The position numbers and the translations under genes were made by a program. From the NCBI GenBank assembly GCA_036365515.1, contig CM070874.1, forward strand, positions 64,561,583 through 64,625,582: 64,000 nucleotides of DNA. Reading direction: 5' to 3'. The notes under the pieces were generated by a model. The model was not told the DNA's origin and did not search any database. It worked only from the letters and a program-made list of their open reading frames with translations. Origin of the DNA: Torymus aiolomorphi. Lineage: Eukaryota; Arthropoda; Insecta; Hymenoptera; Torymidae. Below, in pieces: positions 61,301-64,000 of this stretch (positions within the stretch are counted from its first letter, which is position 1; each line of letters begins with the position of its first letter).

Positions 61301-64000
61301 ATAATTCATATTACTTCAAGTTTATACTAGTTAATATTAGTTTTGCGTATAGATTTAGTGTTTTATAGTATAAAATAACTTTATAACAAATTTCCATTGT
61401 TCAATAACTTTAATCAATCGTAAAAAATTATTTCGTTGCGCTCCAACGATGCGAATTTCAGACACATTCTGTTTATTACATGGAAAAATGTTCTTACTTG
61501 ATTTTTATTTGAAGGATATATGTAGTGCTGCATAGAAAAATTATTATTTTTGAGATTATTCGAAGGGGAAAATATGCTGTAGATACCTTTTTAATTTTTA
61601 CAGATGGTTTATTGAAAATAAAATGTATTAAAAACTATTGAAAAAATAATTTGTACCTTATATATTGTGCACAAACAAGTGTCTGAATCGAAGAATCATC
61701 AGGTGACATCGAGAAATTGAATAGGGCGATGACAATGTATAAAATGCAATTGTCGCAGGAATGTATTCAATTGTATTTTCGTTCGACCGATAAAAATTAT
61801 CATATGTATGAGAGAGGTATCATGACATTCAGTTTTGATCCTTGATCTGAAGGCCGAATGTTTTGTACGATTTATTTCCTCTTCAATATAGTATGAGAGA
61901 GCATAAGCTACAATTGATTCTCCATCGCTATAATTTTTTTGTTTTAAATTAAAGATACATTTTTTTCAAATTTTAAAAAACATACACATTCTACTATAAT
62001 TCAATGCCAACCAAAGCCATATACTCAACCTACCAATTTAGCAATTTTTCACAAACTGCCAATTTCAAGCACAACCTTCATCGAAAATCCTCGAGACACT
62101 AAAATTACACACTCGCCCCCCACACTTGCATTCACGAAAGACGCATTGCGTCCGCGCGACTTACGTCACCATGCGCTCTACATTCTCGCTCCCGGAAAAA
62201 AGACACGACGATGCGCGGGCCCCTTTACCTCAAAGACGTATACGTACTCTCTTAATTGCCCGCGGCGATTTTCACGCGCTCGTCACCGCCGCCTTCCCCG
62301 AAGCGCTATTTTCACGCGCTCGCGCGCCTAATTACTTATTCGGCCGCGCGCGCGCGCTCCGTGGCTAATCCCAATTACGCGCCGAGCGGCGGGTTAAAAA
62401 AATTCGCGAGACGCTGTGGGCTTAGGTTCTATTAATATGGAGCGAGTGTTCCGCGAAGTGTAGCGCAGCCGCACAATGCGAGTGGCGACTGTGTCGAATT
62501 GGGCAACTTCACGATTGTTGTGCGGACTGCGTGGTGGGTTGCGCGGAGAAAGGGGTTAATTGGGCCGTATTTAGAAAGTACGTGTGTTTTTGTAACGATG
62601 TTGTGTGACTTTTTGACCGAAAAATGGATTTCATACACTTTGTTCGAATGGGGTTGCTTCTTTCTAAACAAGGAAATTGAAAATGAGCGTAGTCGTTTTG
62701 ATTATTTACTTTTCACATCCGGCAATAACTTTTAGCATCTCTGCTTCTAGGCATCTCCAAACGACTTCCTCCTCTTCAATCTCACCCGTTGCGTTGATTA
62801 CCGCTTCGCTTGGGTGACAATCATCTTTGCGATCCTCCAGAATAATTAAATTACCCATCTTTCACAAAAAACGTTTGATCGAGTTTCTTTTAGAAAAATA
62901 GTATAGTACGCAACGCGTGCATATATAAACATATAGTGATAGCAATTTTTACTATCCACTAGCGTTAATTTGGCGCGCTACGCGCGCCCTCTCTTCGCTG
63001 TTTCTCGATTTCTTTCGAGTTTCGAGATCGATTCGAGATACCACGCAAAAACGCTCGAAAACCGAACGAATCTCGATCGCTCAATTTATATTAAGGATTA
63101 TTTTTACCATTTTCTAAAGTAACATGACGGAATCGTGAGAATCTCATGTTAGCTGCATCACATTCGAATTTCTTTAATTCAGACAAACGTAGCACAACGT
63201 ACACAAGAGAAAATGGAAATCCCTGATTCAGAGAAATCGAAAGTAAAAGCGTACAAATCGAAAGTCCAATCGAAGAACTTACCATTTATGGCACCTCCAA
63301 TTCATTAACCGAAAAAACTCCACTACAAACCACAAAATACATTCCCTTTCAATTACCCGCGCGAACGCGAAAACTACCTGAATTCCCCTGCCACGCTCCA
63401 CTCGAGCCCACCTCGCTTTTAAATTAACACATACCGCAAATAACTGATCCATCCGCCTCGTTTCAATTAACTCTCCGCATACGCGCACTCGCGAAAGAGA
63501 CGAGCTTGAAACCCTATAGCTTATATATATATATACTAAACGCCCAAACACGCACCCCCTAATCAAGACGTCGAACGCGCGAGAAAATCCTCTATCTCTC
63601 ACTCTTTCCCTCTCCGTCGCGCATTAATCACCTCGCCGCGTTTGTTCGCGCCGCGAACACGTATTTTCACTTCTGCTCGCTCGCGCGCACTCCGGTAAAT
63701 CACATCGCCCGCCGGATTTCACTCGAAAATGCCGCCGGATTTTTCGCACGCCGCCCGCGCGCGCGAGCTTTTATGTTCGACATTCCCGTGCGGGATTACA
63801 GACATACACACTAGCGGCGCGTCGCGCGAGTGGGGTTTCTTTCATTCTATTTTTTGTTTGGTTGTATTTGCTGACTCGTTTGTGAGAGTGTTGGGGATTA
63901 AACGAAAGTAAAGCGGGGGAGGGAGAGCTTTTTTCGAAATTGTCGTGTGAATTTTCGCGCGAAATGTCGATTGGTGTCTGCGTTACTGTTTGATGTGGGA
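58359..64000. other. Transposon-poor flank with CpG-rich islands
   Basis: GC- and CpG-rich islands at about 58.4-58.8, 59.65-60.01, 60.7-61.23, 62.1-62.56 and 62.95-64.0 kb alternate with AT-rich DNA, as in the first 11 kb. Open frames in the islands (for example 59727-60083, 60762-61061, 62126-62368) overlap on both strands and are rich in Arg/Ala without domains, so none is called. No transposon was recognised. A single gene or long intron could span the whole window, but no exon was identified. Confidence 0.55.

Overview
The window looks like nuclear DNA of an arthropod, most likely an insect and plausibly a parasitoid wasp or other hymenopteran. This rests on spliced eukaryotic transposon genes, animal LINE, Gypsy and pogo-type elements, TA- and TTAA-flanked MITEs, long TG/CT microsatellites, and CpG-rich islands set in AT-rich DNA. 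The order-level guess is inference. I recognise no conserved host protein-coding gene; nearly all supportable coding sequence belongs to mobile elements or to repeat-associated gene families.

Layout. 1-10990 and 58360-64000 are transposon-poor flanks in which GC-rich, CpG-rich islands of about 0.2-0.5 kb alternate with AT-rich DNA. 11-16.4 kb carries a chain of palindromic or MITE-like elements: a TA-flanked 608-bp element enclosing a foldback with a hammerhead-like motif, a TTAA-flanked foldback inside an ~90-bp tandem repeat, and others. 16.45-21.4 kb holds two TA-flanked DNA transposons set side by side; the second is a 4-kb pogo-like element with a spliced pipsqueak-HTH/DDE transposase. 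22.6-28.6 kb holds repeats with TG arrays, including two copies of a family with terminal hairpins that resembles Helentron-associated (DINE-1/HINE-like) elements. Two more copies lie at 38.6-40.5 and 56.2-58.4 kb.

29.8-36.9 kb carries the most unusual locus: a multi-exon gene with four N-terminal C2H2 fingers and a long uncharacterised domain. It has one in-frame amber codon, a retroelement with a gag-like ORF inserted in its middle (31458-34655), and a MITE in an intron. Its last four exons splice in frame to a clean stop at 36911. A tRNA-like sequence (anticodon position ACA) and a MADF-like pseudogene follow.

42.7-46.6 kb is the 5' part of an R1-clade LINE (minus strand). 47.3-49.8 kb is a decayed Gypsy pol followed by a Lys/Glu-rich coiled-coil ORF. 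A CR1-like LINE (minus strand, 49.77-55.27 kb; ORF1 with PHD finger, coiled coil and FP-like end; ORF2 with endonuclease and RT) is inserted in that ORF. The picture is a transposon nest grown in layers (element into element into repeat) between two quieter, island-rich flanks.

All calls come from reading the sequence and from remembered family knowledge. No database search was run.
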